A stretch of DNA of 64,000 nt from Micromonospora yangpuensis (GTDB lineage: Bacteria > Actinomycetota > Actinomycetes > Mycobacteriales > Micromonosporaceae): assembly GCF_900091615.1 (NCBI RefSeq), contig NZ_FMIA01000002.1, positions 620,001 through 684,000 on the forward strand, read 5' to 3'. Positions 1 to 8,929 of this stretch are shown here, piece after piece; position 1 is the first letter of the stretch; the number at the start of each line of letters is the position of its first letter. The notes below the pieces were generated by a model. The model was not told where the DNA came from, made no database searches, and saw only the letters and a list, made by a program, of their open reading frames with translations. The position numbers and the translations under genes are program-made.

Positions 1-246
1 GCCGATCCGGCGAGCCCCGACGGCACCAGCTACGGCGCGTTGGGGCGGATCGCCGCCGAGATGGCCGGGAAGCTGGACCTGCGGGCCGGTGACCGGTTGC
101 TGGTGGACGTGGCCGAGCACGAGCAGCCGTTGAAGTGGCTGCTCGCGCCGCTGCTCACCGGGGCGTCGGTGCTGCTCGCCGCCGACCTCGACCCGGACCG
201 CCGGGCTGCCCTGATCGACGCCGAGCAGATCACCCGCACGCTCTGA
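1..246 (+). CDS. TIGR03089 family protein, C-terminal part
   Basis: The reading frame is open from the first base, so the gene begins left of the window; the last 81 residues are visible. The segment GDRLLVDVAEHEQPLKWLLA followed by GASVLLAADLDP and the ending EQITRTL fit the C-terminus of TIGR03089, a roughly 230-residue actinobacterial family distantly related to the N-terminal part of AMP-binding enzymes. No catalytic site is visible in this part and the family function is not established. The call rests on recalled family patterns. It converges with the unknown gene whose stop lies 13 bases downstream. Confidence 0.6.
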   Translation, partial: ADPASPDGTSYGALGRIAAEMAGKLDLRAGDRLLVDVAEHEQPLKWLLAPLLTGASVLLAADLDPDRRAALIDAEQITRTL

Positions 247-258
247 CCCCGCGCCGGC

Positions 259-1323
259 TCAGCGGCCCGGTGGGGAGACCCGGCGGGACAGGGTGGCCGC
301 GTGGTGCTTCGCCGGGGTGGTGTGGCCGTACCAGCTGCTCGGTGTGCTGGTGTTCTCCCACCGGCGGGCCTCGCCGACGCTCTTCGCGGCGAGTCCGACC
401 GCCTGGAGGCTGAGGCCGGCGTACCGGGCGACCGGGTTGGCGGTGGCGACCCCACCGGCGATGGTGGCCGCGCCCACCGCGCTGAACAGGCCGCCCATCA
501 GCTTGGGCACGTTCACCCCCTTGCCCTGGACTCCCCGGACCACCTCGCTGGCGAACTCGCCGGCCGCCGTACCGCCGGCGAACAGGGCGGCGGCCACCGC
601 CGTCGGGATCGGTCCGGCCGTTCCGGTGCCGCCGGTGTCGAGGCTGCGCTGCTCCAGCTGGCGCTGGGTGCGCAGCGCCACGGCCTGTAGCACCGGGGCG
701 GCGGTGGTGACGAAGGCGCCCACCATCTTGGCGATGTCCCCGCTCGGCGTACGGGTCAGAGCGGGGGTGCCGTCCTCCCACCGGTACCCCTCGCCGACCC
801 CCTTGAGGACCAGGCCGACGTCCTGCACGCCCATGCCGGCGTACCGGGTCGGATCGACCCGGTTGGCCATGCCACCCACGTTGACCAGCAGCCCACCGGA
901 GGTGAGGACGCCGCCGAGCAGCTTCGGCACGTTGATCCGGCCCTCCTGGAGGTACTTGACCACCTCACTCGCCGCGTCGCCGATCGCGGTGGCGATGGAG
1001 ACACCGACCCCGGCGGTGGCCAACTGCTGGCCCTGACCGGCCACGTTGGCGATGCCCACCCCGGGCACCGCCAGCGCGACGGCCGCCCCGATCGACTTGG
1101 CCAGGTCCCCGTCCAGGTACGACCGCCGGACCGGCTCGTACCCACCCGACTCCAGCGAGCCGGGTGGGCGGTGTCCCGGGTACGGCGGCGGGCTGGGTTG
1201 CCGGGAAACTGCCGGGCTGGATTGCGGGGAGACCGCCGGGCTGGGCTGCCGGGAGACTGCCGGGCTGGAGTCGCGGGAGGGGGGCAACGGGATCTGCGCG
1301 GGGTCGACGGGCTGTCGTACCAC
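259..1323 (-). CDS. Unknown protein with a tandem duplicated Gly/Ala-rich module
   Basis: A 354-residue protein of no family I recognise. The GTG start at 1323 has GAGGAG about 8 bases upstream. Residues 1 to about 60 are Pro/Ser-rich with an 8-residue repeat (SRQPSPAV-like). The rest is two copies of a module of about 120 residues: DLAKSIGAAV then INVPKLLGGV, RYAGMGVQDVGL and GEGYRWED in the first; DIAKMVGAFV then VNVPKLMGGL, RYAGLSLQAVGL and GEARRWEN in the second. The Gly/Ala stretches are amphipathic or glycine-zipper-like rather than clear membrane spans, and there is no signal peptide. It lies 108 bases downstream of another unknown minus-strand gene and probably shares its transcript. 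Confidence 0.7.
   Translation of the reverse strand: MVRQPVDPAQIPLPPSRDSSPAVSRQPSPAVSPQSSPAVSRQPSPPPYPGHRPPGSLESGGYEPVRRSYLDGDLAKSIGAAVALAVPGVGIANVAGQGQQLATAGVGVSIATAIGDAASEVVKYLQEGRINVPKLLGGVLTSGGLLVNVGGMANRVDPTRYAGMGVQDVGLVLKGVGEGYRWEDGTPALTRTPSGDIAKMVGAFVTTAAPVLQAVALRTQRQLEQRSLDTGGTGTAGPIPTAVAAALFAGGTAAGEFASEVVRGVQGKGVNVPKLMGGLFSAVGAATIAGGVATANPVARYAGLSLQAVGLAAKSVGEARRWENTSTPSSWYGHTTPAKHHAATLSRRVSPPGR
1189..1280. repeat. 24-bp tandem repeat, about 4 copies, in frame
   Basis: Units of 24 bp (CGGGCTGGGTTGCCGGGAAA and variants) encode the SRQPSPAV-like repeats in the Pro/Ser-rich N-terminus of the minus-strand protein. The copies differ from each other by several bases, so the array is older than the near-perfect arrays elsewhere in the window. 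Confidence 0.75.
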
Positions 1324-1431
1324 GGGAGGACTCCTCGCCTCGGAACCACTGGCGAGGCCAGGCTAGGAAGCCGAAACGGCCGGATCCCTACCCGAAGGTG
1401 AACGGAACGGGTCCCGGAGGCGGCAGGCGGG

Positions 1432-2748
1432 TCACCGCCGCTGACCCGCCCCGGGACGGCCCTGGGCCTGGCTCGATCCGCCTGCCGGCGGTGAGTACCC
1501 GGAGGGCGCGGACTGCGCGGTCTGATGTCGCCAAGACTCGGGCATCTGCTGCCACAGCGGGGCGGACGGGCGCGTCGGGGACGCTCCACCCTGCCCGTGT
1601 AGTCGTTGCAGGTCCGTCGCCGCCCGGTACAACGGGCCGCTGACATGACCTGCCTCCACCATCATCCCCACGACGGTGGCGGCGGCTGCCGCCTGCTGGT
1701 CGGGGCCAATGTTCACCATCCTCGCGATCTGGTAGTTGAGTTTCCCGGTGAGCTCCGGTGCGAGATGGGGGCGCTCGTTCAGAAAGGCCCGTTCCAGTGA
1801 CCGCCTGCTGTCCTGAAAGGATGGTGCCGGATTGGACATCGAGTGCGGCAGGGTGGCTGCCCTGGCCGGTGCGGGCAGGGAACTCTCCGATGCGTTCCCC
1901 GCCACCGGGTGCGTCGCCCGTCGAACGGCCGGACGCGGGGGATCCGTGGGGCCGGTCCGTGAGGCGGGAAAGGCCGCGGCAATCGCCTTGAAGGTCTCCT
2001 TGGCCTGCGAGGCGGCTGTGTAGAGTCCCCAGTTCGACCCGTCGACGCGGCCGTCCGGTCTGCGGAGGGCCGCCAGCACGCCGCGGACCGCGGACAGGTT
2101 CTGCCGCACGTCGTTCGGGTCCGGCTCCGGTCGCCAGGACGCCCGCTGCCCGAGGAGGCCGTCCACCTGGCTCAGGGTCTCGTTCGAGATGGGGGAGACC
2201 CGCTCGTGCAGAGTCTGCCAGAGGCTGGTCATCGTGTCGTAGGCGAGTTTCCTGGTGCCCTCGGGGAGGGGGTTCCGTGGTGGCTGTCTGGCCGGCGGCG
2301 GGGACTGCAGGGCGGCGGCACTGCTGGTCACGGCGGTCTCCGAGCCGTACCGCACCCTCGGCAGGGTGACCTCGGGAGCCGACCAGGTGTGACCGGTCGA
2401 CCTGAAATCCACCACGGCGGCGTCCTGGTAATTGCCGATCACCTCATTGGTGAGCAGGTACGCGTAGTCTGTCTTGTCCAGGCCGGACTCGATCAGGTGC
2501 CGCTTTGCCAGCTTGGCCAGGGTCAGGTTGACTGACCGGACGCTCTCCAGGCTGTCGCTATTCGCCTCGCGCCACGCATTTGCCTCGTCGAGGACAGGCG
2601 CGACACGCGACCAGTGGCTTCGGTCGGTCAGCCTGCGCAGATCGCGAAGCGCCTCGGTGAGCTCAGTGAAGTCCCGCTCGCTTCGCTCCTTCGCGGCCTG
2701 TTGGGCACCGCCGAGGGAAGCGGGCCCACGGCCGGGGTAGTCGTACAT
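1432..2748 (-). CDS. Unknown helical protein with Pro-rich linkers
   Basis: A 438-residue protein of no recognised family. The ATG at 2748 has a strong GAGGAGG site 4 bases upstream. Predicted helical blocks (about 1-130, 170-270 and 310-385) are separated by Pro/Ala/Ser-rich linkers, and the C-terminus is a disordered Gln/Pro/Gly tail. Two of the blocks end in similar motifs, NWGLYTAASQAKETF and GPLYRAATDLQRLHG. The second matches GDPLYQQATGVRQRL in the protein encoded just upstream, so the two adjacent genes appear to share a domain. No signal peptide or membrane span. It starts 30 bases after the stop of the upstream gene, which suggests one operon. Confidence 0.75.
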   Translation of the reverse strand: MYDYPGRGPASLGGAQQAAKERSERDFTELTEALRDLRRLTDRSHWSRVAPVLDEANAWREANSDSLESVRSVNLTLAKLAKRHLIESGLDKTDYAYLLTNEVIGNYQDAAVVDFRSTGHTWSAPEVTLPRVRYGSETAVTSSAAALQSPPPARQPPRNPLPEGTRKLAYDTMTSLWQTLHERVSPISNETLSQVDGLLGQRASWRPEPDPNDVRQNLSAVRGVLAALRRPDGRVDGSNWGLYTAASQAKETFKAIAAAFPASRTGPTDPPRPAVRRATHPVAGNASESSLPAPARAATLPHSMSNPAPSFQDSRRSLERAFLNERPHLAPELTGKLNYQIARMVNIGPDQQAAAAATVVGMMVEAGHVSGPLYRAATDLQRLHGQGGASPTRPSAPLWQQMPESWRHQTAQSAPSGYSPPAGGSSQAQGRPGAGQRR

Positions 2749-2778
2749 GTCGCCTCCTCCTCACGGTCAGCGGACCCG

Positions 2779-3477
2779 CTACGGTCGATGCGACTGGTTG
2801 CCGGAGCGGCGGTGGTGCTCGCGGCCGTGGTGCTCGCGGGTGGCGCTGCTGGTCGGCGCGGCACCGCCGGTGGCTCCGCGCCGGCTCCGCCCGGCCGCCG
2901 CCTCGGCGACGGACCTGCTCGCCTCAAGCGCGGCCACCTCCTCGGCGCTCAGCGGCTGCGCCCCCGGGGGCAGCGGGGGGAGCGGAAGGGGCGGTCCGGC
3001 CCAGGGCCGGGGAGCCTGGGGCGGGGGGAAGGTCGGATCGAGGTGGGTGGACCAGAACGGCGACGTCCCCGCCGGGCTTCCCCAGCCGGCCGCCTCGCTG
3101 GTCAGCGCCGGGCCCCGGTAGTCGGCCGGGTCCCAGTTCGTGCGCGCGTCGTGCTCCGCGACGAGCCGCTGCCGGACCCCCGTCGCCTGCTGGTAGAGGG
3201 GGTCCCCGGTCAGGTTGTGCCGTTGCAGCGTCGACAGGACCTGGTCGAGGCCCAGTCGGTTGTCCTCGTATCCGTAGGCCTGGCCCGTGTAGGCCAGGGC
3301 GTTCGTGAGCATGTTCCGCACATTGGGGTCGAGGTCGGTGCGGGCGCGGACGGCGTTGTCGAGACTGATCAGCGCCTGCTGTCCCCCTGACGGTGGCAGG
3401 CTGTCGACGCGGGCCTGGGCCACTGCGGCCTGGTCTGCCAGGAAGTCCATGTACTCGTCGTACCCGGCATTACTCAT
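2779..3477 (-). CDS. Unknown protein sharing a helical module with its neighbour
   Basis: A 232-residue protein beginning MSNAGYDEYMDFLADQ. I chose the ATG at 3477 over an in-frame start 45 bases upstream because AGGAGG sits 6 bases before it. Residues about 25-100 form a helical module ending in GDPLYQQATGVRQRL, resembling the C-terminal module of the next gene. From about residue 120 the chain is Pro-rich with LPLPPLPPG, then Ala/Arg-rich, ending in a His/Arg tail (HHGREHHRR). It is the first gene of a likely three-gene minus-strand operon. Function unknown. Confidence 0.7.
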   Translation of the reverse strand: MSNAGYDEYMDFLADQAAVAQARVDSLPPSGGQQALISLDNAVRARTDLDPNVRNMLTNALAYTGQAYGYEDNRLGLDQVLSTLQRHNLTGDPLYQQATGVRQRLVAEHDARTNWDPADYRGPALTSEAAGWGSPAGTSPFWSTHLDPTFPPPQAPRPWAGPPLPLPPLPPGAQPLSAEEVAALEASRSVAEAAAGRSRRGATGGAAPTSSATREHHGREHHRRSGNQSHRP

Positions 3478-3622
3478 CGTCGTCCTCCTGGTGTCTGGGC
3501 GTGGCCGGTGCTGCCCGGCCACGTCGCACTACGGCCCAGGAGGGCCACCGGTTCGCCGTCGAACCGACTTTTCGCTGGTCGCCGTATCGCCTGTCGTCGC
3601 TTTTCGTGCTGACCCGCGTAAC

Positions 3623-5302
3623 TCAGTCGACCGAGGGTAGGGGCGGGCCGAGGACGTCGTCGGCGTCGACGATGGTGTAGGCGTACCCCTGCTCGGCGAG
3701 GAAGCGTTGCCGGTGGGCGGCGTACTCGGTGTCGATGGTGTCCCGGGAGACCACTGTGTAGAAGTGCGCCTGCCGGCGGTCGGCCTTGGGGCGCAGCACC
3801 CGGCCGAGGCGTTGGGCCTCCTCCTGCCGGGAGCCGAAGGTGCCGGAGACCTGGATCGCCACCGCCGCCTCCGGCAGGTCGATGGAGAAGTTGCCCACCT
3901 TCGAGATGACCAGGGTACGGACCTCACCCGAGCGGAACGCGTCGAAGAGCCGCTCCCGCTCCTTGTTGGTGGTCGACCCCTGGATGATCGGCGCGTCGAG
4001 GTACTCGCCGAGCTGGTGCAACTGGTCGATGTACCCGCCGATCACCAGCACCTGGTCGTCGGCGTGCCGCCGCACCAGGGCCCGGACCACCGGCAGCTTG
4101 GTGCGCGCGGTGGCCGCCATCCGGTACCGCTCCTCGGCCTCGGCCGTCGCGTACGACATCCGCTCGGCGTCGGTGAGGGTGACCCGTACCTCGGTGCACT
4201 CGGCCGGGGCGATCCAGCCCTGCTGCTCGATGTCCTTCCACGGCGCGTCGTACCGCTTCGGGCCGATCAGGCTGAATACGTCGCCCTCCCGGCCGTCCTC
4301 CCGGACCAGGGTCGCGGTCAGGCCGAGCCGGCGACGGGCCTGCAGGTCGGCGGTGAACCGGAAGATCGGCGCGGGCAGCAGGTGCACCTCGTCGTAGACG
4401 ACCAGCCCCCAGTCCCGGGCCCCGAACAGGTCCAGGTGGGTGAAGGCGCCACCGCGCCGCGCGGTGAGCACCTGGTACGTGGCGATGGTGACCGGGCGGA
4501 TCTCCTTGCGTTCGCCGGAGTACTCGCCGATCTCCTCCTCGGTCAGCGAGGTGCGGGCGATCAGCTCCCGCTTCCACTGCCGGCCGGCCACCGTGTTGGT
4601 CACCAGGATCAGGGTGGTCGCCTTCGCCTCGGCCATCGCCGCCGCCCCGACCAGGGTCTTGCCCGCGCCGCAGGGCAGCACCACCACACCGGAGCCGCCG
4701 GCCCAGAACGCCTCCACCGCCTCCCGCTGGTACGACCGCAGCGTCCACGGCTTCGACCCGTCCCCGCCCGCCTCGGCCAGCTCGATCGGGTGCGCCTCAC
4801 CGTCGACGTACCCGGCCAGGTCCTCCGCCGGCCAACCCAGCTTGAGTAGCGCCTGCTTGAGCCGGCCCCGCTCGGAGGGGTGCACCGCGATGGTGTCGTC
4901 GTCGAGCTTGTTGCCGAGCATGCCGGCGAGCTTCTTGCTCTTGGCGACCTCGATCAGCACCATCCGGTCCAGGCCGCGCAGGACCAGGCCGTGCGCCGGG
5001 TCGTTGGCCAGCTGCAGCCGGCCGTACCGGTCCATGGTCTCGGCCACGTCGACCAGCAGCCCGTGCGGCACCGGGTAGCGGGAGTACTTGATCAGCGAGT
5101 CGACCACGCCCTCGGCGTCGTGGCCGGCGGCGCGGGCGTTCCAGAGCCCCAACGGGGTCAACCGGTACGTGTGCACGTGCTCCGGAGAGCGTTCCAGCTC
5201 GGCGAAGGGCGCGATCGCCATCCGGCAGGCCTGCGCGTCGGGATGGTCGATCTCCAACAGCAGGGTCTTGTCGGACTGCACGATCAGTGGTCCACCGCTC
5301 AC
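3623..5302 (-). CDS. DNA repair helicase XPB (SF2)
   Basis: A 559-residue ATP-dependent 3'-5' DNA helicase of the bacterial XPB/ERCC3 family, thought to act in nucleotide excision repair or transcription-coupled DNA remodelling. The N-terminal third (about 1-190) is the helicase-conserved N-terminal domain. The RecA-like core follows, with Walker A CGAGKT, a DEVH box in VVYDEVHLLP, SF2 motif III LGLTATL, the family-specific RED element (LVREDGREGD), and motif VI QRLGRVLRPK. Length matches bacterial XPB. The large helicase-associated gene upstream on the same strand is the usual partner; in Mycobacterium tuberculosis ercc3 (Rv0861c) and Rv0862c are adjacent in the same way. A small plus-strand gene lies between them here. 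Confidence 0.95.
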   Translation of the reverse strand: MSGGPLIVQSDKTLLLEIDHPDAQACRMAIAPFAELERSPEHVHTYRLTPLGLWNARAAGHDAEGVVDSLIKYSRYPVPHGLLVDVAETMDRYGRLQLANDPAHGLVLRGLDRMVLIEVAKSKKLAGMLGNKLDDDTIAVHPSERGRLKQALLKLGWPAEDLAGYVDGEAHPIELAEAGGDGSKPWTLRSYQREAVEAFWAGGSGVVVLPCGAGKTLVGAAAMAEAKATTLILVTNTVAGRQWKRELIARTSLTEEEIGEYSGERKEIRPVTIATYQVLTARRGGAFTHLDLFGARDWGLVVYDEVHLLPAPIFRFTADLQARRRLGLTATLVREDGREGDVFSLIGPKRYDAPWKDIEQQGWIAPAECTEVRVTLTDAERMSYATAEAEERYRMAATARTKLPVVRALVRRHADDQVLVIGGYIDQLHQLGEYLDAPIIQGSTTNKERERLFDAFRSGEVRTLVISKVGNFSIDLPEAAVAIQVSGTFGSRQEEAQRLGRVLRPKADRRQAHFYTVVSRDTIDTEYAAHRQRFLAEQGYAYTIVDADDVLGPPLPSVD

Positions 5303-5467
5303 CCGGGTGTCCTCTCTGCGCTGTGACGTCGCCGGCCGACCGTGGCTGACCTGCCCCGGGCCGACCTACCAGTGTTACACGCCGAAATACCGTCCGGACC
5401 TGTCACTTCGCCCGTACCGGTGCCACCCTGGTAGGGCCGGTGCCGGACGAACGGGGAGGCTGAGGCG

Positions 5468-5704
5468 ATGACCGTCGACCGTGAGGCGATCTCCGGGGAG
5501 GAACGGACACCGGTCGAGGAGGTGTCCACGGCCACCGTGATGGCGTACGCGTTCGCCGCGATCGTGCTGTTCGGGTGGTTTCTCTTCGGGTGGCTGGTGC
5601 TCCAGCAGGGCTTCGTCGCCTCGGTGGGTGAGGCGGCCGGTGCCGGGTTCGCCCTGCTGCTGGCCGTGACGATCATCGGCAGCGTCCGGCGCAGTCGCCG
5701 CTGA
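5468..5704 (+). CDS. Small membrane protein, two predicted spans
   Basis: A 78-residue protein with a charged N-terminus (about 1-22), a hydrophobic span at about 24-46 (AYAFAAIVLFGWFLFGWLVL), a short loop and a second span at about 53-70, ending RRSRR. The ATG at 5468 follows a GGGGAGG site. It lies in the opposite direction between the XPB gene and its helicase-associated partner, and converges on the latter with only 4 bases between stops. No family recognised. Confidence 0.75.
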   Translation: MTVDREAISGEERTPVEEVSTATVMAYAFAAIVLFGWFLFGWLVLQQGFVASVGEAAGAGFALLLAVTIIGSVRRSRR

Positions 5705-5708
5705 CCGG

Positions 5709-8192
5709 TTACTTCTCCCGGACCGCCGCGGTGATCCGGTGCAGGGCGAAGGTGTGCAGCATCTCGGTGCGCTCGTCCTCGGCCCGCAGGTAACCAGCGC
5801 CTATCGACACCGGCCGCAGCAGCCGCGACGCGGTCGCCCCGTGCGCGTCGACGTAGCCCACCCAGACCAGCGCCTTCTCCCGTACCGCCTGCTGCAACAC
5901 GGCGATGGCGTCGGCGTGGCCGGTCACCGGCACCGGGCCGGTCCGCTCGGTGGGGGTGCCGCCGCGCACCGACACCGGTGCCCGGCGGGCCGCCCGCGAC
6001 GCCGCCTCGCCCCGCCGGATCTGCTCCACCACCCCCAGCAGGCGTGGCATCGCCAGCCTCGGCGTGGCCAGCGGATCGACCGCCCGGCTCGCCGCCGGCA
6101 CCCGGGTCGGGGCCCGCCGGGCCTTCGGCCGGGACAACACGATCGCCCCGGCCGCGTCCTCCGGCACCGGGGCGTACCCGGCGTCACGCAACGCGGTCAA
6201 CAGCCGGTTGATCTGGTACGGCGTGACCAGCACCGTCGGGGCCAACCGGCGCAACGCCAACGCCTCCAACCGCCGGTCCACCAGCACCTCGGCCAGCAAC
6301 GACTCGTCGTCGCTGCGCAGGTACCCGCCGGCCGAGCCGGCCCGCAGGCCACCGTGCTTGCGGGCCACGTCGTCGATCAGGTACGTCAACCCCTGCGGCA
6401 CCGGGGTACGCGACCGGGCGGCGAAGAGGCCGTGCAGGTCGTCGGCGGAGTACCCGGAGTCCAACGCCCGCCGGACACTCGCCGGGCTGACCCGGTGCAC
6501 GCTGGCCCCACCGGCGGACTCGTGCTCGGCCACCACCTCCAACTCGGCGGCCAGCGCCGGATCGGGTGGACCGGGCACCACCACGCTCAGGTCGGCCTGC
6601 ACCAGGAAATGGTCGACAGGTGCCGGCAGCAGCGCGTCCAACGCCCGCACGACTGTCGACGCCTGGCCCGGATCGGCCTCGGTGAGCAGCCCCAACGGAT
6701 CGGTGTCCCGCTCGTCGGCGGCGGTGACGTCGTCCAACAGCAGCCGCCCGTACGAGGTGAGCGCCCCCAGCCCGGTCACGCCCAGCGTGGCCGCCTCGGT
6801 GAGCACCTGCCGGTGGGCGGCCTCCCGGCCCCGGCTGCGGCGCGGCGCCCGCCACTCCAGCAGCGCCAACACCTCCTCGGCGGTGGGTGCGGTGGCCGGC
6901 ACCAGATCGGCCAGCACCCCGAGCACCGCCCGCCGGGCGGCCGGCGCACCGGCCCGTTCCGCCTCGGCGGAGAGCACCGGGATCGGGCGGTCCCGGTCGT
7001 CGCGCTGCCCGACCAGCCCGGCCTGCCGGGACATGGTCAGCCAGGCGCGGGCCAGCTGCTCCCACCGCTGGGCCAGCGAACCGGCCCGCCACACCTCGTA
7101 CCCGGCGGTGGCCAGCACCTGCTGGTCGGCGCCGTACCGGCCGCCGGTGGCACCGGGCAGGTCCAGCTCGCCGATCAGTCCGGCCGCGTGCGCCACCTCC
7201 AGCAGCAACGCCGTCGCCGACTCGTCCACCCCGACCGTACGGGCCAGCCGACGCAGGTCACGTACCCCGATACCGCCCGAACGCAGCATCGGCGCCGGCT
7301 CGGCGGTCAGCTGCTCCACCAGCGCCTCGGTCTGGCGTACCAGCTCCATGGTCTGCCCGGCCCCGGCGGAGTCGGCGGCCTTCGGCTCGCGCGGCGCGGC
7401 GGCCACCGGCGGCGGCGCGGAACGCAACGCGCCGAGCGGGCCGGTGTCCCGGCGCAACAGCAGCCCGACCTCCCGGGGCAGCTCCACGGTGCCCGGGGTG
7501 CCGGCCCGACCGCCGGCCACCACGGCCAGCAGCCGGTTGTCGACCAGCCACCGCACCGGCGAACCGGTCGGGGTGCCGCCGTTGGTCGGATCCGGCGGCA
7601 GGCTCTGCTCGGCCCCCGCCGCCGGTGCCTGCAACGCCCCCGGCGGGACGCTGCCCACCGGCGGTCCGGCGGCCAGCCGGTCCAGGATCGCCCGGGCCGA
7701 GGGCGGCGCGGCCAGCAGCGTGCGCCGTAGCTTCGCCGGGTCCGCGCAGAGCGCCGCCGTCGCCGGGGCCAGCTCCGCCGCCGGTCGACCCAACCCCGCC
7801 GGGTACGGGGCCAGCTCGTCGACGGACTCGACGACCCGCAGGTCGCTCTCCGGGCCGTACAGCAGGAACCGGGCGCGCAGCCGCTGCACCGCCGAACGGA
7901 CACTGGTCGGCGCGGGCGGGTGCGCGCCGGCGGTGGCCATGGCGAGCACCGCCTCGACGGAGGTGGTGCCCTCCTCGGGATGCCGGGTCAGCCGGGCGGC
8001 GTCGAGAATCAGGAGGGTGAACTGGTTCAGCCCGTCCAGGGCGCGGGCCACCGAGACCCGGGAGTTGGCCCGGGTGGCGAGCGCGCCGAAGTCGGCCGGC
8101 ACCGGTACGACCAGGTCCGGCCGCAACTGGAGCAGCGCGGCGAGGGCGTCGTCGGGAAGCGACCGCAGGTGGTCCGCGAGTGAGGTGGTCAT
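5709..8192 (-). CDS. Helicase-associated domain protein (Rv0862c-like)
   Basis: An 827-residue protein beginning MTTSLADHLRSLPDDALAAL, a signature of actinobacterial helicase-associated proteins that sit next to XPB. It lacks Walker A and DExH motifs and so is probably not itself a helicase. The C-terminal region (about 560-827), with LTYLIDDVARKHG, RLLTALRDAGYAPV and a final WYL-like segment ALVWVGYVDAHG, is the most conserved part. Central Ala/Pro/Gly-rich segments look flexible. Proximity to XPB suggests a DNA repair or nucleoid role, by inference. Start at 8192 gives the standard N-terminus. Confidence 0.88.
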   Translation of the reverse strand: MTTSLADHLRSLPDDALAALLQLRPDLVVPVPADFGALATRANSRVSVARALDGLNQFTLLILDAARLTRHPEEGTTSVEAVLAMATAGAHPPAPTSVRSAVQRLRARFLLYGPESDLRVVESVDELAPYPAGLGRPAAELAPATAALCADPAKLRRTLLAAPPSARAILDRLAAGPPVGSVPPGALQAPAAGAEQSLPPDPTNGGTPTGSPVRWLVDNRLLAVVAGGRAGTPGTVELPREVGLLLRRDTGPLGALRSAPPPVAAAPREPKAADSAGAGQTMELVRQTEALVEQLTAEPAPMLRSGGIGVRDLRRLARTVGVDESATALLLEVAHAAGLIGELDLPGATGGRYGADQQVLATAGYEVWRAGSLAQRWEQLARAWLTMSRQAGLVGQRDDRDRPIPVLSAEAERAGAPAARRAVLGVLADLVPATAPTAEEVLALLEWRAPRRSRGREAAHRQVLTEAATLGVTGLGALTSYGRLLLDDVTAADERDTDPLGLLTEADPGQASTVVRALDALLPAPVDHFLVQADLSVVVPGPPDPALAAELEVVAEHESAGGASVHRVSPASVRRALDSGYSADDLHGLFAARSRTPVPQGLTYLIDDVARKHGGLRAGSAGGYLRSDDESLLAEVLVDRRLEALALRRLAPTVLVTPYQINRLLTALRDAGYAPVPEDAAGAIVLSRPKARRAPTRVPAASRAVDPLATPRLAMPRLLGVVEQIRRGEAASRAARRAPVSVRGGTPTERTGPVPVTGHADAIAVLQQAVREKALVWVGYVDAHGATASRLLRPVSIGAGYLRAEDERTEMLHTFALHRITAAVREK

Positions 8193-8277
8193 CGTCGTTC
8201 CACGCTAGCCCGATGGGTGGCCCTTGCGCCCCTCGGACGTCCGGCTGGGGTGCGGCGTCCCCGGGTACCGTCGCGGG

Positions 8278-8901
8278 ATGCCCCTTCTGACGGTCGGCTT
8301 CGACCTCGACATGACCCTGGTCGACTCGCGTCCCGGCATCGCCGCCACGTTCCGCGCGCTGAGCGCCCGTACCGGCGTGTACGTCGACACCGACGCGGTG
8401 GTGTCCCGACTGGGACCCCCGTTGCGTACCGAACTCGCCCGCTGGTTCCCGGCCGACCAGGTGGAGGCGGCGGTGCTGGTCTACCGGGAGCTGTACCCGG
8501 CGTACGCGATCACGCCCACCGTGCCGATGCCCGGCGCGGAGGCGGCGATCGAGGCGGTGCACGCCCGGGGCGGCCGGGTGATGGTGGTCACCGCCAAGAT
8601 GGGCCCGCTGGCCCGGCTGCACCTGGACCACCTCGGCCTGGCCGTCGACGAGCTGGCCGGCGACCTCTTCGCCGAGCAGAAGGCCACTGCGCTGCGCGAA
8701 CACGGTGCGACCCACTACGTCGGCGACCACACCGCCGACATGGTGGCCGCCGACACGGCCGGGGTGCCCGGGATCGCGGTCGCCACCGGCCCCTGCACGG
8801 CGCAGGAGCTACGCGACGCGGGGGCCGCGCAGGTGCTCGACGATCTCACCGGATTCCCGGCGGCACTCGACGCCATGATCCGGCTAGCCTTGACGGAGTA
8901 G
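8278..8901 (+). CDS. HAD family hydrolase (phosphoglycolate phosphatase-like)
   Basis: A 207-residue haloacid dehalogenase-type phosphatase. Motif I is GFDLDMTLVDS with the nucleophile Asp9 and acid/base Asp11. Thr or Ser of motif II falls in VMVVTAKMG, the motif III lysine is probably Lys137 region (EQKATAL), and motif IV is YVGDHTADM. The unusual Met in DLDMT is common in actinobacterial members. I chose the ATG at 8278 because motif I normally lies within the first 10 residues; an upstream in-frame start would add 18 unconserved residues. It precedes the cold-shock gene by 28 bases, so the two may be cotranscribed. Substrate unknown. Confidence 0.88.
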   Translation: MPLLTVGFDLDMTLVDSRPGIAATFRALSARTGVYVDTDAVVSRLGPPLRTELARWFPADQVEAAVLVYRELYPAYAITPTVPMPGAEAAIEAVHARGGRVMVVTAKMGPLARLHLDHLGLAVDELAGDLFAEQKATALREHGATHYVGDHTADMVAADTAGVPGIAVATGPCTAQELRDAGAAQVLDDLTGFPAALDAMIRLALTE

Positions 8902-8929
8902 TCGTCTCGAGCGAAGCAGGGGTCTGAAG

